NCBI GenBank assembly: GCA_016931935.1
Contig: JAFGDW010000146.1
Coordinates: 1 to 32,539 of the forward strand
Source of the DNA: Candidatus Zhuqueibacterota bacterium
GTDB lineage: Bacteria; Zhuqueibacterota; Zhuqueibacteria; Thermofontimicrobiales; Thiofontviventaceae
DNA: 32,539 nucleotides
Direction: 5' to 3'
Each line of letters starts with the position of its first letter. The first letter of the stretch is position 1. This document shows positions 1 through 7,008 of the stretch, in pieces. A model generated the notes under the pieces. That model did not search any database. It was not told where the DNA came from and saw nothing but the letters and a program-made list of their open reading frames with translations. The translations under genes and the position numbers were made by a program.

Positions 1-181
1 AAATCCTGTCTAAAATATGTTTTAACATTTTCTGCCAAAAAATGTCAGAAAATAATTTCTCAGTTACTAATACTGGCAGCCCTGTCAACTTATGAGTTCC
101 TTCATATAAATTTACCTAACAATGAGTTTTCAATCTTCATTGATTGCTAATCGCATAATCCACAACATCATGAACATTTCC

Positions 182-186
182 GGAGG
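182..186 (+). promoter_or_regulatory. Shine-Dalgarno GGAGG for the first gene
   Basis: GGAGG lies 5 nt upstream of the ATG at 192. It is a strong canonical ribosome binding site and fixes that start. Confidence 0.7.
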
Positions 187-191
187 GCTTT

Positions 192-602
192 ATGAAAACA
201 ATTATCGGAGTTTGGCTTGATCATGAGAAAGCAGTACTTATTACATTCCCCAAAAATGATTGTCATATCGAGCACATTATTTCCGGAGCAGAACGATGTA
301 CCCGCATGGTTGGCGGATCACGTTCAAAAGTGGCCTACGGACCAATGGACATTGCCGATGAACACAAAGCGGAACGCCGGCGACATGCGAAATTAAATCA
401 TTATTATGATGAAATTATTGATAAACTGATTAATGCAGAAAAGATATTGATTTTTGGCCCCGGTAGTGCTAAATTGGAACTGGAAAAAGAAATGAAAAAA
501 TTAGCCAAATTTCATCCCGAAATAGTAAAAATTATGACCGCCTCCAAAATGACAGAACGTCAAATGATCGCAATGGTTCGGGAAAACTTTCCAAACGGAT
601 AA
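192..602 (+). CDS. Conserved small protein, eRF1/pelota N-domain-like (GPGxAK type)
   Basis: This 136-residue soluble protein has no signal peptide or membrane segment. It opens with a beta strand (GVWLDHEKAVLI) and carries GGSRS and YGPMD near residues 41-53. A charged helix with NHYYDEII (about 69-76) follows, then a strand and loop IFGPGSAKLEL (about 88-98), and it ends with TERQMIAMVRENF. This pattern matches a widespread family of uncharacterised bacterial proteins of about 130-140 aa, sometimes described as similar to the eRF1 N-terminal fold. The length is normal and the ribosome binding site is strong. It stands 217 bp upstream of glgX on the same strand, so cotranscription is not obvious. 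No reaction is known to me; a translation- or stress-related role is only a guess from the fold resemblance. Confidence 0.7.
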   Translation: MKTIIGVWLDHEKAVLITFPKNDCHIEHIISGAERCTRMVGGSRSKVAYGPMDIADEHKAERRRHAKLNHYYDEIIDKLINAEKILIFGPGSAKLELEKEMKKLAKFHPEIVKIMTASKMTERQMIAMVRENFPNG

Positions 603-819
603 AATTTTGAACAATATTTCTTATCCGCAAATCTTCATATGACGTCTGGTAGTTACTTCGCATTCCATTCGAACAATTTCAAATTCCAACTATCCATTTA
701 TGGAACCAGTAGCAGACATCGACGTTATTATAAGCTATATTATTAATAAGCCTACAAACGAATGAATTATTCGCCGGTTTTACAGCAGATTACAGAATAA
801 CTCAGGATGAACTCATCTT

Positions 820-2967
820 ATGGAAACTTTGTTGACACACGCGACACAAAAAAAGCTTTCACCGGGTAATCATAAACTTCGCGGGGCAACGCCCATTAAG
901 CAGGGTATAAATTTCACTCTGTTCTCTCAATACGCTCGCGAGGTGTTTCTGCTACTATTTGATACTGCGGATGGCGAACCTACCGATATAATCAAATTGA
1001 ATAAGACAGAAAATGTTTGGCATATTTATGTACATGATATTAAACCGGGTCAACTTTACGGTTACAAAGTGACCGGCGATTATAATCCGGAGCTGGGCGC
1101 ACGATTCAACGAGCATAAGTTGCTAATCGATCCTTACGCTAAAGCGTTGACACGTAAATTTACCAATACGAACAATCTTTTACTCGCGTACGACATTCAA
1201 TCTCCTGAGAAAGATCTGAAAATTGATGCACGCGATAACACACGAATCGTACCCAAATCGATTGTTGTGGACGATGGTTTCGATTGGCAGCACATCAGAC
1301 ATCCCGGAATACCGTTGGAAAAGCTGATCATTTATGAAGTTCATCTTAAAGGATTTACAGCGCATCCGTCGGCAAACGTTCAATCGCCTGGCACCTATCT
1401 CGGATTTATCGAAAAAATTCCATACCTGGAAGAACTCGGTGTGAATGCCGTCGAACTGTTGCCAATCCATGAATCGTATTTCAGTGATTCGTTGCTGGAT
1501 ACAGGATTGGCCGAATATTGGGGTTATAATACTATAGGATTCTTCGCGCCGGAGTCGTCATACGGCAGCCAGCGCTATCCCGGGTGTCAGGTCGATGAGT
1601 TCAAGACATTGGTACGTGAACTGCACAAAGCGGACATTGAAGTAATTCTGGATGTTGTTTACAACCATACCGGCGAGGGAAATGAGCTTGGACCAACAAT
1701 TTCTTTCAAAGGAATTGATAACCCCACCTATTATCTGCTTGGTGGCGCTGACGAGTATCCCTATCGTTATTACATGGATTATTCCGGCTGCGGCAATACC
1801 ATCAATGCCGAACATTCGGCGGTTACTCGCCTTATCATCGACTCCCTCCGCTACTGGGTAGAAGTGATGCATGTCGATGGATTTCGTTTCGACTTGGCAT
1901 CACTGCTCACTCAAAAGAAAGGCCATTATAGCAAGGATTCAATTTTCTTCAAAATGATCGCTGACGATCCTATTCTAAAACACACAAAAATCATTGCCGA
2001 ACCATGGGATTTGACAACCTATCAGGTTGGGAATTTCCCGCAGGACTGGGCTGAATGGAATGGTAAATTCCGCGATACAGTCAGGATGTTTAATAAAGGT
2101 GATGCCGGAAAAATAAGAGATTTGGCGTGGCGTGTCTCAGGTTCATCCGACTTGTATGGCGATGATGGTCGATCCCCATATCATAGCATCAATTTCATCA
2201 CCTGCCATGATGGATTCACGTTAAACGATTTGTATTCGTATAATAACAAACATAATCAAGACAATCTGGAAAACAATCAGGACGGTAGTAACAACAACAA
2301 TTCATGGAATTGTGGCATTGAGGGCGAAACCGACGATATGAATGTGATTCGCTTACGAAAACAATTAATAAAAAATGCATTTTGTTGCTTATTATTTTCA
2401 TCCGGTACACCGATGATTCTTGGTGGGGATGAATTTTTACGAACACAGCACGGTAATAATAACGCCTATTGCCAGGACAATGATATAACCTGGTTTGACT
2501 GGAATATGATTTCGCAGCATACTGATATGGTGACATTCTGCAAGAAAGCTATCGCTTTTAGAAAGCGCCATACAATTCTTCATTGGCGAAAATTTTTTTC
2601 CGGACGGGATAATGATGGCGATTACGTTCCCGATATTGCCTGGTTCGATGAAAATCTGCACACACCGGACTGGTTCAATGCGAATAGCCAATTACTTAGC
2701 TACCAACTGGACGGCAGCGAAAATGCATCGGCTCTTGCTGACTACCATTTGTTTTTTATTCTCAATGCGGCTTATAATTTGCACACTGTTAAGCTGCCAT
2801 ACCATGACGATAAAAAATGGTTCCGGGTGATAGATACAAGCCTTGAAAGTGGCGACGATTTTCTTAGCGACGGTAAGGAAATTTTGATCGATCCGCCTGA
2901 ATATTATATTATCAATCCCAGAAGTACTGTCGTACTTATCGGGAAAAAGACTGCGGCAACCTCATGA
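820..2967 (+). CDS. glgX: Glycogen debranching enzyme (isoamylase/GlgX type, GH13)
   Basis: This cytoplasmic alpha-1,6-glucosidase hydrolyses branch points in glycogen or limit dextrins. An N-terminal CBM48-like beta domain spans about residues 15-110, and the GH13 barrel follows. Region I is DVVYNHT (278-284). Region II is DGFRFDLA, with Asp358 as predicted nucleophile. Region III is IAEPWD, with Glu394 as acid/base. Region IV is TCHDG, with Asp464. All catalytic residues are present and 715 aa is usual for the family. The C-terminal 100 residues look like the all-beta domain. An AGGA sits 13 nt before the ATG, so initiation may be modest. The stop overlaps the start of the ATP-grasp gene (ATGA at 2964-2967), implying translational coupling. 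TreX-like isoamylase activity is the main alternative to strict GlgX. Confidence 0.93.
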   Translation: METLLTHATQKKLSPGNHKLRGATPIKQGINFTLFSQYAREVFLLLFDTADGEPTDIIKLNKTENVWHIYVHDIKPGQLYGYKVTGDYNPELGARFNEHKLLIDPYAKALTRKFTNTNNLLLAYDIQSPEKDLKIDARDNTRIVPKSIVVDDGFDWQHIRHPGIPLEKLIIYEVHLKGFTAHPSANVQSPGTYLGFIEKIPYLEELGVNAVELLPIHESYFSDSLLDTGLAEYWGYNTIGFFAPESSYGSQRYPGCQVDEFKTLVRELHKADIEVILDVVYNHTGEGNELGPTISFKGIDNPTYYLLGGADEYPYRYYMDYSGCGNTINAEHSAVTRLIIDSLRYWVEVMHVDGFRFDLASLLTQKKGHYSKDSIFFKMIADDPILKHTKIIAEPWDLTTYQVGNFPQDWAEWNGKFRDTVRMFNKGDAGKIRDLAWRVSGSSDLYGDDGRSPYHSINFITCHDGFTLNDLYSYNNKHNQDNLENNQDGSNNNNSWNCGIEGETDDMNVIRLRKQLIKNAFCCLLFSSGTPMILGGDEFLRTQHGNNNAYCQDNDITWFDWNMISQHTDMVTFCKKAIAFRKRHTILHWRKFFSGRDNDGDYVPDIAWFDENLHTPDWFNANSQLLSYQLDGSENASALADYHLFFILNAAYNLHTVKLPYHDDKKWFRVIDTSLESGDDFLSDGKEILIDPPEYYIINPRSTVVLIGKKTAATS

Positions 2968-3917
2968 TTAAAATATATGATGTAGCAATTGCAACAGATA
3001 CACCGGATGATACGGAATTTATCGAATTATTGGAAAAAGCAATTCAACAAGCAGGATTAACAACATTTTTAGTGCAACCATTCAATCTAGCCGAGACACT
3101 AAAACATCTACATCGAGACGAGATCGGTTTTAAATTTCTATTTGATCGCGCCTCTGATACCACTCCTGATTTTATCCCGTTACAAAAACATCTAACACAA
3201 CATAATGTGCCGGTGTTCGATTCCATTGATGGGATAACCTGGGTATTGGATAAAGCAACAATGCATTTGGAATTTTTATCACATCATATCCGCACACCCT
3301 ATACAATTATCATTCCCTCGTACAATCATATTGAACACATTTTTTTGTCGCTCTCCGATTTATCGCATCTCGGTCGTCCGTTTATCATTAAACCATCGCA
3401 AACAACCGGTGGCGGCACTGGTGTGGTTGATGGCGCAGAAACGTTGGAAGATATACTGTACGCACGGAAGAAATACGGCGATGAACAATATTTGCTCCAG
3501 CAAAAAATAATCCCGGTGGAAAAAGATGGAAAACGATTTTGGTTTCGTGGATTTAATATCTGCGGAAATGTTGAGTGCTGCTGGTGGAACGACAAAACCC
3601 ATGTCTATGAACTGATTACGGAACAAGACTCCAAACAGTACAATCTGCAACCACTTACAGCAATTGTTGAGGAGATATCCAAAGTCTGCAAATTGAATTT
3701 TTTTTCCACCGAAATTGCCATGGCCGAAAACAACGAATTTATCGTTATCGACTATGTGAATGAAGTCTGCGACATGCGGCTGCAATCAAAACATTTTGAT
3801 GGCGTGCCGGATGTATTGGTAAAAAAAATCGTATCACTGATCGCAAATTACATTCGTGATACGATCGCTCCACCAAGCCGATGGGAAAAATCGATCAATT
3901 GGTTTCGGAATCGATGA
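2964..3917 (+). CDS. ATP-grasp domain protein coupled to glgX
   Basis: This 317-residue soluble protein has ATP-grasp layout. A pre-grasp domain covers about residues 1-105. The strand and glycine-rich loop FIIKPSQTTGGGTGV (about 139-153) is the nucleotide-binding region. YLLQQKIIP (about 173-181) resembles the segment that contacts adenine in carboxylate-amine ligases. FSTEIAMAENNEFIVIDYVNEVCDMR (about 249-274) carries the Glu/Asp/Asn metal ligands near the end of the fold. ATP-grasp enzymes form an acyl phosphate and join a carboxylate to a nucleophile, or occasionally phosphorylate a sugar. The substrate cannot be read from the sequence. Its 4-bp overlap with glgX suggests a role linked to glycogen or maltodextrin metabolism, but that is only inference. 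I see no membrane segment or signal peptide. Confidence 0.75.
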   Translation: MIKIYDVAIATDTPDDTEFIELLEKAIQQAGLTTFLVQPFNLAETLKHLHRDEIGFKFLFDRASDTTPDFIPLQKHLTQHNVPVFDSIDGITWVLDKATMHLEFLSHHIRTPYTIIIPSYNHIEHIFLSLSDLSHLGRPFIIKPSQTTGGGTGVVDGAETLEDILYARKKYGDEQYLLQQKIIPVEKDGKRFWFRGFNICGNVECCWWNDKTHVYELITEQDSKQYNLQPLTAIVEEISKVCKLNFFSTEIAMAENNEFIVIDYVNEVCDMRLQSKHFDGVPDVLVKKIVSLIANYIRDTIAPPSRWEKSINWFRNR

Positions 3918-4281
3918 AGAATAATTTAATTGGTAAAATAATCAGCAATGGTTGAATTATACTTCAAACGGTCATATTCCAAACATATTTATTGAGCAGT
4001 CCGTTCAATGCCTATCCTTAAGACGCTTTAGCTGTTGGCCATTAGCCAATAGCCAAAGGGCCAGCAACGACCGATATTATGTTCATAGATTGGATTACTT
4101 AAATGTTCAATTTATGGCCGTGTTTAGTATATCACCTAAATTTCTAAAACGAAACTTCACACATTATTTGTTTACATTGGTAGTAAAGTGATTCTCATTT
4201 ATTCAGTTTTCACTTGGCAGGCGATGAACATTTATATGCAAAGGAATTTGAGTTCAACACGAACAAGTTAATTTCATGAAT
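3918..4281. other. Intergenic stretch with a diverged hairpin
   Basis: This 364-bp gap lies between the ATP-grasp gene and the convergent prepilin peptidase remnant. The frame open at 3952-4191 shows no recognisable protein and is probably fortuitous. An imperfect palindrome at about 4031-4065 (TTGGCC ... TAGCCAA ... GGCCAGC) could fold and may be an intergenic repeat fossil or a weak bidirectional termination site. It lacks a clean T-run. Nothing else is recognisable. Confidence 0.4.
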
Positions 4282-4641
4282 TCAGTTTAGAAATTCAGGT
4301 AGCATATAAATCATGTATCCTGCAAACACAAATGGTGCAAATGGCAGCATGATTATTCGTAAATAAATACCCATAAGAATTCTGCCAACACCCCACAATG
4401 CACCGCATAACACGGATAATAAAAACACGGGAAAAACTACTGAAAGTCCGACATACCAACCGACCACCGCCATCAATTTAATATCACCGCTCCCCATTGC
4501 TTGCTGCTTGAACAACAATTGGCCAATGCCGATCATAGCAACGATCAATACTGCTCCCAACAAACCGGATAACAAGAAGAAATGTATTCGGGATAGATTG
4601 AAGACGGCGTGAATGAGTAAACCGATAATGGCGCCAGTCAT
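4282..4641 (-). CDS. Prepilin peptidase, A24 family, probably 5'-truncated
   Basis: This membrane aspartyl protease would cleave type IV pilin or pseudopilin leader peptides in the inner membrane. The 119 residues from ATG 4641 hold three or four hydrophobic segments and the GxGD signature MGSGDIKLMA (about residues 47-56) that supplies one catalytic Asp. The reading frame stays open upstream, and the family motif HIIPNRLL is encoded immediately before this ATG. Domain-only homologues have about 150-170 aa, with a first helix ending in a catalytic Asp-x-Arg before IPN. That helix is missing or displaced, and no canonical start exists upstream in frame. A terminator-like hairpin interrupts the upstream frame at 4681-4706. 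It is therefore probably a degraded, inactive gene. No pilin or secretion genes are nearby. Confidence 0.65.
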   Translation of the reverse strand: MTGAIIGLLIHAVFNLSRIHFFLLSGLLGAVLIVAMIGIGQLLFKQQAMGSGDIKLMAVVGWYVGLSVVFPVFLLSVLCGALWGVGRILMGIYLRIIMLPFAPFVFAGYMIYMLPEFLN

Positions 4642-4680
4642 AAGCAGGCGGTTGGGAATAATATGAATGAGAAAAAGGCT

Positions 4681-4706
4681 AAAAAAAGCACTGGGTAGAC
4701 CAGTGC
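4681..4706 (-). terminator. Rho-independent terminator downstream of the toxin-antitoxin remnant
   Basis: On the minus strand this reads GCACTGG, a 5-nt loop, CCAGTGC, then seven T residues. That is a perfect 7-bp GC-rich stem with a U-tract. It lies about 124 nt after the end of the broken PIN toxin gene, so it most simply terminates that transcript, and it sits directly before the remaining prepilin peptidase frame. Confidence 0.75.
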
Positions 4707-4829
4707 GTATGTCATAATAAAACCGATTTTTAAAATGATCAAATCTTTTCAGAAGTTTCGTAAACTTACATGTCCGAAATAAAAAGAAAAAAGGACATCT
4801 TGTTTTGAAATCGTTAAATTTCCTTTCAG

Positions 4830-5249
4830 TTACTTACTCTTAAATGGACTTATAATTTTTAATTTTTTATCGACCAATAAATTATGTTGTATATCTTCCG
4901 AGAATAAAAATTCACAGCCAGCGAGTACTGCACATGTGATAATATGACTATCCCAGAATGATATACTATACCTTCTCCTTAGATCTTACGCTTTCATTAA
5001 AATTGATGCATTGAAATCTATTACCGAATATTTCCTATACAAGCTTTATATTAGTGACTGAATATCATGCTCATTCATTTCTGTCTTGCGAAGAAGATTT
5101 ATACACATTTCATTAAATACCTGAGACGAAATAAAAACATCCGTATTAAGAATTAGCTGCTTCGCAATGTGATGTTTTTGTTTATCCTCGGTTTCAATAA
5201 ATGCATAAAGCCCAATATTTGTATCAATAAATCCGCGCACTAACTCCAT
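4830..5249 (-). pseudogene. VapC-like PIN-domain toxin broken by two in-frame stops
   Basis: PIN toxins are Mg-dependent RNases. Reading from ATG 5249 gives MELVRGFIDTNIGLYAF, with the first catalytic Asp in FIDTN, and then SSQVFNEM with the conserved acidic Glu. The frame meets TAA at 5046-5048. The same frame continues with family-like sequence, meets a second TAA at 4986-4988, and then encodes YSISFWDSHIITCAVLAGCE and FLFSEDIQHN, the typical C-terminal acidic motifs WDS and SEDMQ-like. It ends at the TAA at 4830-4832. The total of about 139 codons is normal for the family. No frameshift is needed; two nonsense changes alone explain the break. The toxin ATG starts 1 nt after the antitoxin stop, a typical TA arrangement. 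Loss of toxin activity is inferred. Confidence 0.85.
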
Positions 5250-5250
5250 G

Positions 5251-5463
5251 TCAGTTTCTTTCGTATAAATCATCCCTTGTCAAGGGTGAAAATTGCTTCA
5301 TTTTGATAGGTGATTGTAATAATTGTTCGACTTTATCGATTGATTCATCATTTTCTTCCTGTATGAGAATTACTTTCACATTTTCGGAAAGCTTACGTGA
5401 ATACTGGTCAGGAATTCGTATGATCCCATTTTTTATTTTTGCGTTAAATTCAATTGCAAGCAT
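5251..5463 (-). CDS. VapB-like antitoxin of the PIN toxin
   Basis: This 70-residue protein would be the antitoxin partner that binds and neutralises the PIN RNase and represses its own operon. The N-terminus (MLAIEFNAKIKNGIIRIPDQY) has the strand-rich look of AbrB/DUF2281-type antitoxins, which read like AxIxNGxIxIPxxY. The charged C-terminal tail (PLTRDDLYERN) suits the intrinsically flexible toxin-binding segment. Its TGA stop is followed by the toxin ATG after one nucleotide. The reading frame looks intact although the toxin is broken, so it may persist as a relic or repressor. No strong ribosome binding site precedes ATG 5463 (only GAG about 9 nt upstream). Family assignment rests mainly on context. 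Confidence 0.65.
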   Translation of the reverse strand: MLAIEFNAKIKNGIIRIPDQYSRKLSENVKVILIQEENDESIDKVEQLLQSPIKMKQFSPLTRDDLYERN

Positions 5464-6056
5464 ATTATTAACTCATAAAATAGCGATTGACGATTTATAA
5501 TACAAATAAAACTCCTAAAAATCAATATCTTTATTTCTGATAAAACTGGTCGAAACTTTTTCTCGTTCGCGGGAAGCCAATTAAGAAAATATCATAACTT
5601 TTTGCATTCGATAAGTGGTTCATATGAATAAAGCAGCCCGAATTAAATAAATTGTCTACTTTCATTTAAAATTTTTCATCAAGATTACTATACGCAAGTT
5701 TGTAAAATCTATCAAAAAGCTATGCATTGTAGTTGTTCGAATCGTAGCAGAGCCGCGCTGTTATCATTTCCAGCGAGACACTTGAAACGATAGTAATATT
5801 AACGAAATTAGTTTTTGGATTTCTTATCATTAGCCTTATTTCAATCATCTCCTTAAACAAAAAGATGACTTCAAGGTCAAATTCGAAAACTATTCGTGAT
5901 TGGTACTCTTCATCAGACTTCTGTAAAAAATTTTATCACAATTTTATTTGGAACAGCTTTTGCACTATGCGTGTTTAATTCTTATTTATGATGACGATAC
6001 TCTATTGTAAAATCATCAATCGTTTTTGTTGCAAGGTTTTGTTATATGGGGTAATT
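5464..6056. other. Long AT-rich non-coding stretch
   Basis: This 593-bp region lies between the divergent antitoxin gene and the T9SS-tagged gene. I see no convincing gene, RNA or mobile element. A 30-codon minus-strand frame near 5537-5626 is open but has no recognisable content. The region presumably carries the promoters for both flanking genes, but no clear -35/-10 pair can be assigned with confidence. Confidence 0.4.
6048..6051 (+). promoter_or_regulatory. Shine-Dalgarno GGGG deciding the start at 6057
   Basis: GGGG is placed 5 nt before ATG 6057. The longer open frame begins at 5988, but its first 23 codons do not look like a signal peptide, whereas the protein from 6057 begins with one. 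Confidence 0.5.
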
Positions 6057-6692
6057 ATGAATCACACTATTCGGTTGGAATCGTTAGTCTTTGTACTTAT
6101 GCTCGAGCTTTTTTTATTAACGACATCGGCAATCGGTCAGTCAATCAAAATTTCATGGACGCCAAACGCGGAGCAGGATGTTGCGTTCTATTTAATTTAC
6201 AGGGATACAGTGCCGAATCCATTACAGCGAATTGCTGTAATTGGTGCTCAAAACACATCATATATTGATCACGCTATTTCTGCCGGAACCACCTATTATT
6301 ATCGTATAAGCACAAAGGATAGAGCGCAGAACGAAAGTTTGTTTTCTGAGGAAGTTTCAATCGTTATGAACAAACAAGTACCGATCACAAATCGCCAAAC
6401 GGAACGTAAAATGTTAAATTTTGGATTACGCCCCAATTATCCCAATCCTTTTAATGCTGAAACGGATATTATTTACTCGATTGATCAGCCGGGTCATGTA
6501 AAAATTACCATATTTGATATACTGGGACGACAGGTTCAACAATTAGTGAACAAATTTTTGGAACCGGGTAACTACCAAATAAAATGGAATGGCTTGGATA
6601 ATAAAGGCAATCCGGCTCCAAGCGGAACGTATTTGGTTTATCTATATAAAGATGGTTCGGTAAAAACGATGAAAATAAATTTGTTAAGATAA
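6057..6692 (+). CDS. Secreted fibronectin type III-like protein with T9SS type A sorting domain
   Basis: This 211-residue exported protein starts at ATG 6057. Residues 1 to about 28 form a signal peptide (hydrophobic LVFVLMLELFLLTTSAIGQ). Residues about 29-105 look like one fibronectin type III domain (ISWTPNAEQDVAFYLIYRD ... TYYYRISTKDRAQNES ... SEEVSI). Residues about 116-211 form a type IX secretion sorting domain with NYPNPFNAETDI, FDILGRQVQQL, WNGLDNKGNPAPSGTY and a final KTMKINLLR strand. T9SS would take it across the outer membrane and cleave or anchor it through the tail. The small size suggests an adhesin or matrix component rather than an enzyme. It is monocistronic as seen here. 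Confidence 0.85.
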   Translation: MNHTIRLESLVFVLMLELFLLTTSAIGQSIKISWTPNAEQDVAFYLIYRDTVPNPLQRIAVIGAQNTSYIDHAISAGTTYYYRISTKDRAQNESLFSEEVSIVMNKQVPITNRQTERKMLNFGLRPNYPNPFNAETDIIYSIDQPGHVKITIFDILGRQVQQLVNKFLEPGNYQIKWNGLDNKGNPAPSGTYLVYLYKDGSVKTMKINLLR

Positions 6693-7008
6693 GAGATGGG
6701 TAACTTATTCAGCAGGCCCTACCTGAATAGTAAAAAAATAGTAAACAACCAGCTTCGATGATATAGAAAATTGTTTGGAAACTATCCAGACAGTCTGTTT
6801 CGATCATGAAATTTGATTTCAATTTTGTTGGAAATGATAATATCTGAATTTTGGTCGCTTGTATTTATTGCTTGAAAATAAAGGACATAATACTTAAATT
6901 ACTATTTGGCATGTTACTTGTAACTGTTTATACGAATTTATTCAGAATTTTAAATTATAACTTACACGATGATAAAATTTCAAAGACTGCTTTAACAGGA
7001 GTTTGAAC
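6693..7008 (+). other. Intergenic promoter region before the beta-helix gene
   Basis: This 316-bp AT-rich stretch must hold the promoter of the beta-helix gene. A short stem at 6705-6712/6723-6730 (TTATTCAG/CTGAATAG) follows the upstream gene but is not followed by a T-run on this strand. No further gene is visible. Confidence 0.35.
6997..7001 (+). promoter_or_regulatory. Shine-Dalgarno AGGAG deciding the start at 7009
   Basis: AGGAG lies 7 nt before ATG 7009, but only 1 nt before the in-frame TTG at 7003. The ATG at 7009 is therefore the start. Confidence 0.75.

Noticed and set aside
3952..4191. Open frame of 79 codons
   Set aside because: It has no recognisable domain, spans the intergenic palindrome, and lacks a convincing ribosome binding site.
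4830..5249. Programmed stop-codon readthrough in the PIN gene
   Set aside because: Two TAA codons in one short toxin gene are far better explained by inactivation. Other genes in the window use TAA as a normal stop, and no readthrough signal is seen.
5537..5626. Thirty-codon minus-strand open frame beginning MNHLSNAKSYDIF
   Set aside because: Too short, with no recognisable family and no supporting ribosome binding site or neighbour logic.
5728..5760. GTTCGAATC, resembling a tRNA T-loop
   Set aside because: The flanking bases do not form a five-base stem, and no anticodon or acceptor arm can be drawn around it.
6705..6730. Stem TTATTCAG/CTGAATAG after the T9SS-tagged gene as a terminator
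   Set aside because: It is followed by an A-run rather than a T-run on the coding strand, and the stem is AT-rich.
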